The notes beneath the pieces are model-generated. The model did no database searches. It saw nothing but the letters and a program-made list of their open reading frames with translations, and had not been told where the DNA came from. The position numbers were made by a program, and so were the translations under genes. From Lysobacterales bacterium (GTDB taxonomy: Bacteria > Pseudomonadota > Gammaproteobacteria > Xanthomonadales > SZUA-38): a stretch of DNA of 37,968 bases. Below are positions 8,203 through 16,957 of the stretch, one piece after another. Position 1 is the first letter of the stretch; each line of letters opens with the position of its first letter. The stretch is taken from positions 1 through 37,968 of the forward strand of contig JANQOZ010000078.1 of the NCBI GenBank assembly GCA_028285525.1, given 5' to 3'.

Positions 8203-8985
8203 ATGACGGGCCCTGAGGCAGCGCTGGCGCCCTGGCAATACGGCCTTCTCAGCGCCGTTGGAGTTCTGGCCGGCTGGATGAACGTCATGGCCGGCGGCGG
8301 GTCGCTGCTGACCATACCGGCGATGCTGTTCATGGGGGTGTCAGGCCCCGTCGCCAACGGCACCAACCGGATTGCCATTGCGGCCCAGAACATCGTGGCC
8401 AGCATCACCTTTTTTCGCTCCGGCATCAGCGACCTCAAGCTGAGCCTGTCGCTCGCCGCCGCGGCCTCTCTCGGTGCCGCCGGCGGTGCGGCTGCCGGCA
8501 CCCGGCTGGACGGTGTCTGGTTTAATCGGCTGCTGGCGCTGGTGATGATCGGCGTGATGGTTCTGATGGCCACCGGGTCGAGCGCCGCAAGCCGGCCGGG
8601 GGAATCCGACCGAGCGCCGATTTCACGCCGGCGCCTGTGGGCGGGGCACCTGTGTATGGTCGGGGCGGGCGCCTGGGGCGGCTTTATTCAGATCGGTGTC
8701 GGCTTCATCCTCATGCCGATCCTGCACCGTGTGCTGGGGCTGGACCTGGTGCGCACCAACGCCCACAAGGTGCTGATCGTGCTGATCTACACGGTGATCG
8801 CGCTGGCGGTTTTTTCCAGTCAGGTTGAGCTGCTGTGGGCGGCCGGCCTTGCGCTGGCGCTCGGCAATGCCGTTGGTGGCTGGCTGGGTGCCCGCACCAG
8901 CATCGATCGGGGCGAAGGCCTGATCAAAGGCGTGCTCTACGCCTGCCTGTCCGCGCTGGTGCTCAAGCTGCTCTTTTTTCCCTGA
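8203..8985 (+). CDS. TSUP family (TauE/SafE) membrane exporter
   Basis: A 260-residue integral membrane protein with about eight hydrophobic segments. The TSUP family hallmark is the glycine-rich stretch near the start (VGVLAGWMNVMAGGGSLLTIP), repeated in degenerate form in the second half (GAGAWGGFIQIGVGFILMP), as expected for the duplicated fold. Members export sulfite, sulfoacetate or related organosulfur anions, but many have no known substrate and no sulfur gene is nearby. The only in-frame ATG that includes the first helix is at 8203, 48 nt after the polA stop; no clear Shine-Dalgarno is present, so translation may depend on read-through from polA. Confidence 0.85.
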   Translation: MTGPEAALAPWQYGLLSAVGVLAGWMNVMAGGGSLLTIPAMLFMGVSGPVANGTNRIAIAAQNIVASITFFRSGISDLKLSLSLAAAASLGAAGGAAAGTRLDGVWFNRLLALVMIGVMVLMATGSSAASRPGESDRAPISRRRLWAGHLCMVGAGAWGGFIQIGVGFILMPILHRVLGLDLVRTNAHKVLIVLIYTVIALAVFSSQVELLWAAGLALALGNAVGGWLGARTSIDRGEGLIKGVLYACLSALVLKLLFFP

Positions 8986-8986
8986 G

Positions 8987-9009
8987 CCAGGTCCTGAGTT
9001 GGACCCTGG
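8987..9009. terminator. Stem-loop between convergent genes, possible bidirectional terminator
   Basis: CCAGGTCC, a 6-nt loop and GGACCCTGG form an eight-pair stem with one bulged base, directly after the TSUP stop codon and just before the 3' end of the PAS gene on the other strand. No long T-run follows on either strand, so it is a weak terminator candidate and may simply protect 3' ends. Confidence 0.35.
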
Positions 9010-9021
9010 GCCTTCCGTCCC

Positions 9022-10032
9022 TCAAGCGGCGCTGTTGCCGGGATCTTCCCAGCGTTCCTGGTTGGCGGAACTGAGTTCCGCGTTGATCGCCCGGCTGTCG
9101 ACCAGCACGCCCTCGGTGTAGGGCTGACGGGCGCTGTCGACCGCCTTGCGCAGCAGGAGCTGGGCCGTCACCGTCCGCTGATTGCGGTCGGGCAGCGACA
9201 CCGGGCCCCAGCTGCCGAGCGTTTCGCCTTCGCTGCGGCGCAGGAGTTCGTCGGTCAGCACCGGCGCATGGCCCAGTTCGTTGAGCTGTTCCAGGCTGCT
9301 GCATCCCATCAGCTGCAGCAACATGGTGTTGGCCCGGAGATAGCGGCCGTCCGCGGCGCAGTGAAACAGCGGCACGGGCAGGTCGGAGAAGGTCCGGTAG
9401 AGTTCAGCCCGGGCGTATTTGAGCGATTCCTCCGCCAGAACCCAGTCGGTCTCGTCAAAGATCACGCAGTCAGCGCCCGTGATGCGACCGCGAGCGTTGC
9501 GGGTCAGACGCGCCGAGACGGCCCCGTAAAACGGCGTCCCGTCGGCGCTTCGCAGCACAACTTTGAGATTTCGTACACGGCCGGTTTCAACGAGCACCGG
9601 CACCAGCGGCTGATGATCGGCCATCTCGTTCAGCGCGTCCCGCTCCTTCTGCGGCATGAAGTCCCGCAGCGTCCTCCCGATCAGATCCGTGCGCGTATAG
9701 CCCAGTTTCCGGGCGCCCTCGCCGTTGATGTTGACGATGCGGGCCTGTTCATCGATGGAGTAGAGCAGGATCGGAGAATTGTTGAAAATCGCGATGGACC
9801 GGCGGCGATTTTGAACCTGCCGCAGCCCCAGCCAGACCAGCGCAACGCACAGCAGAAACTGCGCTGTCATAGCCGTCCATTCGGCTGCGGAGATCGACAG
9901 CAGCGGGCGGGCCAGCCAAAGCTGCAGGCCCAGCAAAACCGCTGCAAGCAGCAGCGCAAGGCGCCAGGGATGCTCTCCGAGCAGGGCTCGTTGAAGTTTG
10001 GTGTAGGCCAGCAACGTCGCAGTTCCGTGCAT
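9022..10032 (-). CDS. Membrane-anchored PAS-domain sensor protein without output domain
   Basis: A 336-residue protein with two N-terminal transmembrane helices (about 20-40 and 50-72), a clear PAS domain (about 80-195: IFNNSPILLYSIDEQARIVN, RKLGYTRTDLIGRTLRDFM) and a second PAS-like domain (about 200-320: LYRTFSDLPVPLFHCAADGR). There is no kinase, GGDEF, EAL, methyl-accepting or DNA-binding region. The protein ends shortly after the second PAS, so it must act through a partner or is a remnant of a longer sensor. The ATG at 10032 has AAGG about 5 nt before it, partly enclosed in a stem (10037-10071). No partner gene is adjacent: hemF is upstream on the same strand and the convergent TSUP gene is downstream. 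Confidence 0.8.
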   Translation of the reverse strand: MHGTATLLAYTKLQRALLGEHPWRLALLLAAVLLGLQLWLARPLLSISAAEWTAMTAQFLLCVALVWLGLRQVQNRRRSIAIFNNSPILLYSIDEQARIVNINGEGARKLGYTRTDLIGRTLRDFMPQKERDALNEMADHQPLVPVLVETGRVRNLKVVLRSADGTPFYGAVSARLTRNARGRITGADCVIFDETDWVLAEESLKYARAELYRTFSDLPVPLFHCAADGRYLRANTMLLQLMGCSSLEQLNELGHAPVLTDELLRRSEGETLGSWGPVSLPDRNQRTVTAQLLLRKAVDSARQPYTEGVLVDSRAINAELSSANQERWEDPGNSAA

Positions 10033-10036
10033 TGAC

Positions 10037-10071
10037 CTTAAGATGATCGACGGGTCGCGTCAGATCTTAAG
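10037..10071 (-). promoter_or_regulatory. Inverted repeat in the leader of the PAS gene, possibly covering its Shine-Dalgarno
   Basis: CTTAAGAT and ATCTTAAG form a perfect 8-bp inverted repeat separated by 19 nt, the inner part of which can form a small CGAC/GTCG hairpin. On the minus strand the downstream arm ends 4 nt before the start codon at 10032 and includes most of the AAGG ribosome binding site. It could be a translation-controlling stem or a dyad operator. Confidence 0.35.
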
Positions 10072-10153
10072 CGCAGCGGTATGTGGACGCCGCCGCCGAC
10101 CGAAAACCGCGAAACGGCCGGCCTGGCCTCCCACTATGCCGTAAGTCATGGGT

Positions 10154-10307
10154 GCGAAACCTTTTTCGCTCTGGCCGGTCTACTTAAGCAAGCCCGCAAG
10201 GCTGGATCCATCTCCCTCCCTGAGTGGATCCCTGCGGAGACGGTGTTCCCCCAAGCTCCGTTTCCCGTGACCCCGGGGGTTTCCCCTTCCCCCGGGGTCT
10301 TTTCTTT
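10154..10307 (+). ncRNA. Candidate structured small RNA ending in an intrinsic terminator
   Basis: The 317-nt gap between the PAS gene and hemF holds no convincing protein gene. It does hold a row of plus-strand stem-loops: GCGAAA/TTTCGC (10154-10169), AGCC/GGCT (10191-10203), GGATCCA/TGGATCC (10204-10231), CGGAG/CTCCG (10235-10260) and a strong terminator (10269-10307). The T-tract orientation requires a plus-strand transcript, yet both flanking genes lie on the minus strand and no plus-strand gene ends here. I could not match it to 6S, SRP RNA, tmRNA or a known riboswitch, and no good promoter was found upstream. The 5' end is a guess. Confidence 0.4.
10269..10307 (+). terminator. Strong rho-independent terminator
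   Basis: GACCCCGGGGG (10269-10279), a 9-nt loop and CCCCCGGGGTC (10289-10299) form a perfect 11-bp stem followed by TTTTCTTT. It terminates plus-strand transcription only: on the minus strand the stem is followed by ACGGGAAA, so it does not serve hemF. Confidence 0.8.
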
Positions 10308-10349
10308 CGATGTGATCGGAAAAACTCCCGATATACGTTATCGGCGCCC

Positions 10350-11334
<985 letters not shown>

Positions 11335-11337
11335 CGC

Positions 11338-13662
11338 TCAGGCCGTCTTGGCTTTTTTCTTGGTGGCGCGCTTCTTGCCCCGCTTCTTGCGGGCCGGCGC
11401 CGCCGCGATAATCTCTTCGCACTCGGTGAGTGTCAGGGTATCGGGCTCTCGGTCTTTCGGAATCCGGCCGTTCTTCTTGCCGTCGGTGACATACGGACCG
11501 TAGCGACCCTTCAGCACCTGAATTTCGCTGCCCTCGAACGTCTTGATGATGCGTTCGGCGTCAGCCTTCTTCTTCTCTTCGATCAGCTCAAGCGCTCGCT
11601 CCAGATCGATGCTGTAGGGATCGTCGGGCGCTTTGATGGACACAAAACTCTTCTGGCCAAAGCGCACGTAGGGCCCGAACCGCCCGATGTTGGCGGTGAT
11701 CGGGAAATCGTCGTCCATCTTGCCGAGCTCGCGGGGCAGCTTGAACAGCTCCAGCGCCTGCTCGAGGTCGATCTGGTCCATTTTCTGACCCGGCAGGAGA
11801 CCGGCAAATTTCGGCTTTTCCTCATCGTCCTTGGTGCCGATCTGGACGTAGGGCCCAAAGCGGCCCATGCGGACTGAAATCGGTTTGCCGGATTTCGGGT
11901 CGGTGCCCAGCTCGCGCGCCTGAAGTACCTCGTCGCGGGTGACCGACTCCTCTTTGTCCTGCACCAGATTGGTGAACGGATCCCAGAATTCCTTCAGCAG
12001 TGGCACCCACTCGCGCTCGCCGCGGCTGACTTCGTCGAGGTTGTCCTCCAGCTGGGCGGTAAAGTCGTAATCGACGTACCGCGTGAAGTGGTCTGCCAGG
12101 AAGCGACTGACGATGCGGCCAACGTCGGTGGGGAAAAAGCGGCGGCTCTCGAGCTCGACGTATTCCCGGTTGACCAGCGTCTGAATGATATTGGCGTAGG
12201 TGGAGGGCCGGCCGATACCGTATTCCTCGAGGGCTTTGACCAGCGACGCCTCCGAGAAGCGCGGCGGCGGCTCGGTGAAGTGCTGCTCGCCACGGATTTC
12301 GGTCAGGTCAACCACCTCACCTTTTTCCAGCGGGGGCAGCTTGGCCTCGCTCTTCTTCTTGTCGCTTTCCGCCTCCTCGTACACCGCCAGGAAGCCCGGC
12401 TCCACCACCGTTGAGCCGCTGGCCCGAAAGCTCGCGCCTTCGCCGCAGGGAAAGGTGGCGGTGACGGTGTTCATGATGGCCGGGTTCATCTGGCAGGCCA
12501 CGGTTCGGCGCCAGATGAGCTCGTACAGCTTGTACTGGTCTTCGCTCAGGAACGCCTTGATGTTCGCCGGCCGCTGGCTGGCGGCCGTGGGCCGGATGGC
12601 CTCGTGGGCTTCCTGGGCGTTTTTGGACTTGGTTTTGTAGGTGTTGGCCGTCTCCGGCAGCTTGTCTTTGCCGAAGTCGTCAGCGATCACTCCGCGCAGC
12701 TCGTCCAGCGCATCGTTGGATAGCGTGACCGAGTCGGTACGCATATAGGTGATCAGGCCCTGCTGCGCGCCGTCCACCTCAACACCTTCATACAGCTGCT
12801 GGGCAACCCGCATGGTTTTCTGGGCGGAAAAGCGCAGCTTGCGCGCCGCGTCCTGCTGCAGCGTGGAGGTGATGAACGGCGGCGCGGGCCGGCGTCGTCG
12901 CTGCCGGCTGGTCAGGTCGCCGACCTTCAGCTTGCCCTGGGCCGCCTCCAACAGCTTTTCTTTCGCCGCTACGGCCAGCTCTTCGGTGTTCAGGTCAAAC
13001 TGATCGAGCTTCTCACCGTTAAATTCCACCAGCTTGGCGGTGAACGGCTGGTCCTTCTTGTTGAGATCGGCCTCGATGGTCCAGTATTCTCTCGGCTCAA
13101 AGGCCTCGATCTCGTTTTCCCGCTCGCAGATCATGCGCAGCGCCGGGCTTTGCACGCGCCCGGCGGAAAGCCCGCGACGCACCTTTTTCCACAGCAGCGG
13201 CGACAGGTTAAAGCCGACCAGGTAGTCGAGCGCGCGGCGAGCCTGCTGCGCGTTGACCATATTCATGGAGATTTCCCGCGGGTTGGCGACGGCGTCCGAG
13301 ATCGCTTTCTTCGTGATCTCCGAGAACACCACCCGGAAGACGGGCTTGTCCTTGAGGACCTTCTTTTCTTTCAGAATCTCGTGGACGTGCCACGAGATGG
13401 CCTCCCCTTCGCGGTCGAGGTCCGTCGCGAGGTACAGCGCGTCGGCTTTGCGCATCGCCTTGACGATCGCGTCTACGTGCTTGGCGTTGCGCTCGATCGT
13501 GGCGTATTTCATGCTGAAATCGCCGGTATCAACCGCGCCCTCTTTGGGAATCAGGTCGCGAACGTGCCCGTACGACGCCAGTACGACGAAGTCTTTGCCA
13601 AGGTACTTGTTGATGGTCTTGGCTTTCGCCGGAGACTCAACGATGAGGAGATTTGCGGTCAT
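11338..13662 (-). CDS. topA: DNA topoisomerase I (type IA)
   Basis: A 774-residue enzyme that relaxes negative supercoils. The TOPRIM domain at the N-terminus shows LLIVESPAKAKTI (E9) and ATDLDREGEAIS (D81, D83, E87); the active-site tyrosine is Y306 in GLITYMRTDS, and SAGRVQSPALR is the conserved strand-passage segment. The C-terminus differs from E. coli TopA (865 residues, cysteine zinc ribbons). Here there are three TopoI C-terminal repeats, RMGRFGPYVQIG (about 597), NIGRFGPYVRFG (about 657) and KGRYGPYVTDG (about 717), then a lysine-rich tail with no zinc-finger cysteines. The ATG at 13662 has GAAGGG as ribosome binding site inside a short hairpin. It lies downstream of smg in the LysM-dprA-smg-topA group. 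Confidence 0.97.
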   Translation of the reverse strand: MTANLLIVESPAKAKTINKYLGKDFVVLASYGHVRDLIPKEGAVDTGDFSMKYATIERNAKHVDAIVKAMRKADALYLATDLDREGEAISWHVHEILKEKKVLKDKPVFRVVFSEITKKAISDAVANPREISMNMVNAQQARRALDYLVGFNLSPLLWKKVRRGLSAGRVQSPALRMICERENEIEAFEPREYWTIEADLNKKDQPFTAKLVEFNGEKLDQFDLNTEELAVAAKEKLLEAAQGKLKVGDLTSRQRRRRPAPPFITSTLQQDAARKLRFSAQKTMRVAQQLYEGVEVDGAQQGLITYMRTDSVTLSNDALDELRGVIADDFGKDKLPETANTYKTKSKNAQEAHEAIRPTAASQRPANIKAFLSEDQYKLYELIWRRTVACQMNPAIMNTVTATFPCGEGASFRASGSTVVEPGFLAVYEEAESDKKKSEAKLPPLEKGEVVDLTEIRGEQHFTEPPPRFSEASLVKALEEYGIGRPSTYANIIQTLVNREYVELESRRFFPTDVGRIVSRFLADHFTRYVDYDFTAQLEDNLDEVSRGEREWVPLLKEFWDPFTNLVQDKEESVTRDEVLQARELGTDPKSGKPISVRMGRFGPYVQIGTKDDEEKPKFAGLLPGQKMDQIDLEQALELFKLPRELGKMDDDFPITANIGRFGPYVRFGQKSFVSIKAPDDPYSIDLERALELIEEKKKADAERIIKTFEGSEIQVLKGRYGPYVTDGKKNGRIPKDREPDTLTLTECEEIIAAAPARKKRGKKRATKKKAKTA

Positions 13663-13669
13663 TCGATAG

Positions 13670-13685
13670 ACGCCCTTCGGGGCGT
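13670..13685 (-). promoter_or_regulatory. Hairpin enclosing the topA ribosome binding site
   Basis: ACGCCC and GGGCGT form a perfect 6-bp stem around a 4-nt loop, 7 nt before the topA start codon. On the minus strand the only Shine-Dalgarno-like sequence (AAGGG) lies in the loop and 3' arm. It could restrain topA translation or act as the 3' end of smg transcripts. Confidence 0.35.
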
Positions 13686-13711
13686 TGATTCCTGTCGGTT
13701 GGGACGTTCGA

Positions 13712-14188
13712 TCAGTGGCTAAGCTCCGGGGTGCTCTCGAACATGAAGTTTTCCATCCACGCGTAGTTGGCTTCCTGGCCCGGCTGATCGAACAGCACCA
13801 TCAGCACAATCCATTTGAGGTCGTCCAGATCCACCTCGGCGTTTTCCAGCGCCATGGTGCGATCGATCACCAGCTCCCGTCGGGCGGAGTCGAGCACCCC
13901 GGCGCCCTCAAGGAAGGTGATGAAGCCACGCGACTCGGTGTCCAGGCGCTGCTGTTCAATGTCCGTGTAAACGCGGACCGGCCCGTCAGACTTACCCTGC
14001 ATCTCCGGCAGGTGGCGCTGGCTGGCCAGGCCGTCGAGCCAATCGAAGGCCTTGGTGATCTCGCGATCGCTGAACCCGGCTTCCGAGAGGCTGGACTCCA
14101 GCGAGGCGCGATCCGGGTCGTCGTCCGGCTCGTCGTACATGTAGTTTTCAAACAGGTACATCAGAACGTCAAGGACGTTTTCTTTCAT
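13712..14188 (-). CDS. smg: Smg family (DUF494) protein
   Basis: A 158-residue protein (E. coli Smg 157) with the conserved N-terminus MKENVLDVLMYLFENYM and an acidic segment DEPDDDP. It also shows AGFSDREITKAFDWLDGL and the C-terminal segment DLKWIVLMVLFDQPGQE, typical of DUF494. The function is unknown; the gene almost always sits next to dprA and topA. The start at 14188 is favoured over the ATG two codons earlier because GAGGG is then 6 nt upstream. The ATG overlaps the dprA stop codon as ATGA, so translation is coupled to dprA. Confidence 0.93.
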   Translation of the reverse strand: MKENVLDVLMYLFENYMYDEPDDDPDRASLESSLSEAGFSDREITKAFDWLDGLASQRHLPEMQGKSDGPVRVYTDIEQQRLDTESRGFITFLEGAGVLDSARRELVIDRTMALENAEVDLDDLKWIVLMVLFDQPGQEANYAWMENFMFESTPELSH

Positions 14189-15390
14189 TGCCATCCCTCG
14201 CCGGTGCGGCAATATCCGCCGCCGGGGCCTATTTGAACCAGGCCTCTCAATTCCAAAATCAGGAGCATGGAGGAAACCGATGCAGCCGTCAATCCAGTGC
14301 TCTCGACCAGCAAATCTACACTAAGTTCATCAAATCCCACCGCGTCGAACAGCATTTTATAGTCCTCGTCCAACAAAAAATCACCCGCACCCTGACCCCC
14401 GCTGGCGGCGCTGCCGGCTGTCACGGCGCCGTCCTGCGCGGGTCGTTCAGGCCCCTGGGCGTTGAGCTGCGCACGCCGCTGCGCGGCGCTTTTGCGGGCC
14501 CGCGGGGCAATGTCCCGGATCAGCTCATCTGCGTCCTCAAGCAGCCTCGCGCCCTGTTTGATGAGACGATGGCAGCCTCGCGCCATCGGGTTGTCGATCG
14601 ACCCGGGCAGCGCGTACACGTCCCGCCCCTGCTCACCGGCGATTCGCGCGGTGATCAGGCTGCCGGACTGAACGCTGGCCTCGATCACCAGCACCGCCAG
14701 GGCCAGGCCCGAGATCAAGCGGTTGCGCTGCGGAAAGGACCTCCGCCGGGGCTCCCAGCCCGGCGGGAACTCGCTCACGATCAGGCCGCTGCGGACGATG
14801 TCGGTCGCCAGCTCAACGTGTCGGGCCGGATAGATCCGGTCGGGTCCCGTGGCGGCCACGGCAATCGTCAGGCCACCTGCGTCGAGCGTTGCTCGATGGG
14901 CGGCACCGTCGATTCCCAGCGCCAGGCCGCTGGTAATCACCAGGCCGTGCGCGGCGAGCGCGGCGGCAAACCGCCGTGCGTGTCGAAGACCGCCGGAGCT
15001 GGGGTTCCGGGTGCCGACAATCGCCAGCTGCGGCAGCCAAAGAAGCTGCGGGTTGCCGCGGCAGAAAAGGGCCAGCGGCGGGTCGGGAATATCACGCAGC
15101 TGCGGCGGGTAGGCCTCGTCGGACCAGGTCAACAGGTGGCAGTCGGGCTGCTCAAGCCAACGCTCGTCGGTGGTCAGCAACGCCGGGTCGGGGTTTGCCA
15201 GCCGGTCGATCGTGGCTTTGCCGACGCCGGCCTGCGCGAGTTCGGCAGCGCTGGCTCCCAGCAGCTGTTCGGCGCCGCCGAATTGCTGAAGCGCCTCAAC
15301 GCCGCTGCTGGCCGTGCCGGCGAAAGCTCTGATCAGGGTGAGCCATACACGCAGGTCTGTGGTGTTCTCAGTGGTAGTGGTTTCAGCCAA
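14185..15390 (-). CDS. dprA: DNA-processing protein DprA
   Basis: A 401-residue DprA (Smf) that binds incoming single-stranded DNA and loads RecA during natural transformation. Motifs include LAIVGTRNPSSGG, TSGLALGIDGAAH, FPQRNRLISGL and the VYALPGSI segment of the Rossmann-like core (about 110-305). An N-terminal helix-hairpin-like region and a C-terminal winged helix (about 345-401, LSVDLLVESTGLTAASVSSM) flank the core. The start is a TTG at 15390 with GGAG 6 nt upstream; no ATG fits. The stop overlaps the smg start. No com genes are in the window, so competence itself is not shown; dprA is conserved even in species not known to be competent. Confidence 0.95.
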   Translation of the reverse strand: MAETTTTENTTDLRVWLTLIRAFAGTASSGVEALQQFGGAEQLLGASAAELAQAGVGKATIDRLANPDPALLTTDERWLEQPDCHLLTWSDEAYPPQLRDIPDPPLALFCRGNPQLLWLPQLAIVGTRNPSSGGLRHARRFAAALAAHGLVITSGLALGIDGAAHRATLDAGGLTIAVAATGPDRIYPARHVELATDIVRSGLIVSEFPPGWEPRRRSFPQRNRLISGLALAVLVIEASVQSGSLITARIAGEQGRDVYALPGSIDNPMARGCHRLIKQGARLLEDADELIRDIAPRARKSAAQRRAQLNAQGPERPAQDGAVTAGSAASGGQGAGDFLLDEDYKMLFDAVGFDELSVDLLVESTGLTAASVSSMLLILELRGLVQIGPGGGYCRTGEGWQ

Positions 15391-15561
15391 ACAGGGCTCC
15401 GTCGAACCTCTCGCCTTGCAGACTAACGCGCGGCCGTTGCGCGGATGGTATCAGGAGACTCGCAGGTGGGGCCGGGTGAGGCGACGGGACGATCAACAGC
15501 GGAATCAGGCCGGTTGGCGGCCGGTCGGCCCAGCCCGGGACCGACGCACTCCGCGTCCTTG

Positions 15562-15579
15562 CCCGGGCCGGGGCCCGGG
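15562..15579. other. GC-rich palindrome after the LysM gene
   Basis: CCCGGGCC-GG-GGCCCGGG is an 18-bp palindrome 6 nt past the LysM stop, in the 195-bp space before dprA. No T-run follows. It could form a very stable stem at the end of the LysM transcript or attenuate read-through into dprA. Nothing else is seen in that space. Confidence 0.35.
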
Positions 15580-15585
15580 AGAGCT

Positions 15586-16779
15586 TCAGGGCATTTTCAG
15601 CTTGTCGAGAATGCGGACAGCCTTTTTGCCCCGCATGACCAGGCCGTAGCTGACCCGTTCGTGCGATTTGAAGATCATGATGTGCGAGGTGTACTCATCC
15701 GGCAGCTGGACGTTCGCCTTCTTGCGGCGTTCTTTGGAGAAGAAGGTCTTAACGTCGTCCTTCGGATAGCGGATTTCATCGCGGATGAGCTGGCCGGGCC
15801 GATGCGTCGAAAACACGTCACCGTGCTCGATGCCGTCTTCCCAGCCTTTGTTGATCGCCACAACCTGGTTCGGTCCGACGCCGAACAGCGCATTGCTCAG
15901 CGCAATGACCTGCGCGTTGGCGGGAAGCTGCTCGGGGGTGTGGGGGTAGTACTCGAGGTCGTAGTTGGCCGTAAACAGGGGGATCACCAGGTCACCTGGC
16001 AGCACCTCCAGCTCGCTTGAAGTGATGAGCAGCGTGGAGGGATCGCCCGCCTCCAGCACCTCGGCGGTGGCGGTCTGCACCACTTCGTAGCCCAGAATGC
16101 GGGTGTTCTTGTATTTGCCGCTCCAGACCTTTTCGGTCCAGAAGCGCGAGACAAAGTCGGTAATCGAGCGCTCCGCCGGGTACTCCCAGTCGCGGGCTTC
16201 CGGCCGGAAGCTCTCCGCCTGGTCGTAGGGCCAGGTCTCCGGGACTTCGCGGAACTCGACCGTCGGGCGCACAATCGCGTAGCTCTCGCCGGGGGCGGCT
16301 TCATCTAGGCCCCGCGCGTAGAGGTTGATGCCCTCGGAACCCGCCAGATAAGACTCTTCCATGGCCACCACGTAGGGCAGGCCTTCGAGCTCTGCCGCGT
16401 CCAGGATCGTCCGCTTGTCGAGGTAGTGGCGGATATCGTTCAGATTGATCGGCTGAACCGCCTCGGCCAGCGAGGTGCGGCGCGGGTAGGGTGAAAGCTT
16501 GCGGCCACGGCGCAGCGACAGGCGAGGCTCGCCGTCGACATACACCAGGTTGATCTCATCGCCCGGGTAGATCAGGTGGGGGTTCTCGATCTGGGGGTTG
16601 ACCTGCCAGATTTCCGGCCAGAGCCAGGGCTTTTTCAGAAACCGGTCCGAGATGTCCCACAGCGTGTCGCCCTTGACCACCACGTAGCGGTCTGGATGAT
16701 CGTCCCGCAGTTCCACCTGAGCAGCAGCGCTGGCGCACAGGAGTGAACCGACAATTATCGCAAGTAATGGTTTAAACAT
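15586..16779 (-). CDS. Secreted LysM-domain protein
   Basis: About 397 residues with an N-terminal signal peptide (MFKPLLAIIVGSLLCASAAAQ) and one LysM domain (about 31-80: RYVVVKGDTLWDISDRFLKK, NPHLIYPGDEINLVY), which binds peptidoglycan glycan strands in the periplasm. The rest (about 100-397) is a conserved but unnamed region found in LysM proteins encoded beside dprA in many Gammaproteobacteria; no catalytic motif is visible. The ATG at 16779 gives a compact signal peptide; a TTG three codons upstream has the better ribosome binding site (GGGGAA, 8 nt spacing) and could be the true start. It is divergent from def. Confidence 0.88.
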   Translation of the reverse strand: MFKPLLAIIVGSLLCASAAAQVELRDDHPDRYVVVKGDTLWDISDRFLKKPWLWPEIWQVNPQIENPHLIYPGDEINLVYVDGEPRLSLRRGRKLSPYPRRTSLAEAVQPINLNDIRHYLDKRTILDAAELEGLPYVVAMEESYLAGSEGINLYARGLDEAAPGESYAIVRPTVEFREVPETWPYDQAESFRPEARDWEYPAERSITDFVSRFWTEKVWSGKYKNTRILGYEVVQTATAEVLEAGDPSTLLITSSELEVLPGDLVIPLFTANYDLEYYPHTPEQLPANAQVIALSNALFGVGPNQVVAINKGWEDGIEHGDVFSTHRPGQLIRDEIRYPKDDVKTFFSKERRKKANVQLPDEYTSHIMIFKSHERVSYGLVMRGKKAVRILDKLKMP

Positions 16780-16811
16780 CGCGGCCAATGTCTTGATTCC
16801 CCAAAGAAGTT

Positions 16812-16840
16812 AGTGTATCCGAATTTTCGTGAGCGGAAAA
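16812..16840 (-). promoter_or_regulatory. Weak promoter candidate for the LysM-dprA-smg-topA group
   Basis: On the minus strand TTTTCC (16840-16835), a 17-nt spacer and TACACT (16817-16812) lie about 33 nt upstream of the start codon. The -10 is reasonable, the -35 poor. It is listed mainly because it sits in the correct place of the divergent def/LysM region. Confidence 0.3.
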
Positions 16841-16873
16841 CATCCGAAAATCGACAGGGCCGCGGTCTTCACA

Positions 16874-16901
16874 TTGGATCCCCTTGCCCTGCGCCTATAC
16901 T
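16874..16901 (+). promoter_or_regulatory. Sigma70-type promoter for def-fmt-rsmB
   Basis: TTGGAT (16874-16879), a 16-nt spacer and TATACT (16896-16901) form a good promoter 56 nt before the def start codon. The local AT-richness (TTTAAATACTG just downstream) stands out from the GC-rich surroundings. Confidence 0.6.
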
Positions 16902-16957
16902 TTAAATACTGTTTGTAGGCACAAATATGAGATTCAGTTCAAACTTTCGTCCATTTC

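Noticed and set aside
6592..8238. 548-codon minus-strand frame antisense to polA
   Set aside because: Antisense shadow of a fully conserved polA; composition (His/Arg/Gln-rich) is typical of the reverse frame of GC-rich genes.
10191..10260. Possible 6S or SRP RNA in the hairpin series
   Set aside because: The CCCTGAG string loosely recalls 6S RNA, but the long central bubble structure and the SRP GGAAG/AGCAGCC motifs are absent, and the genomic context is not that of ssrS or ffs.
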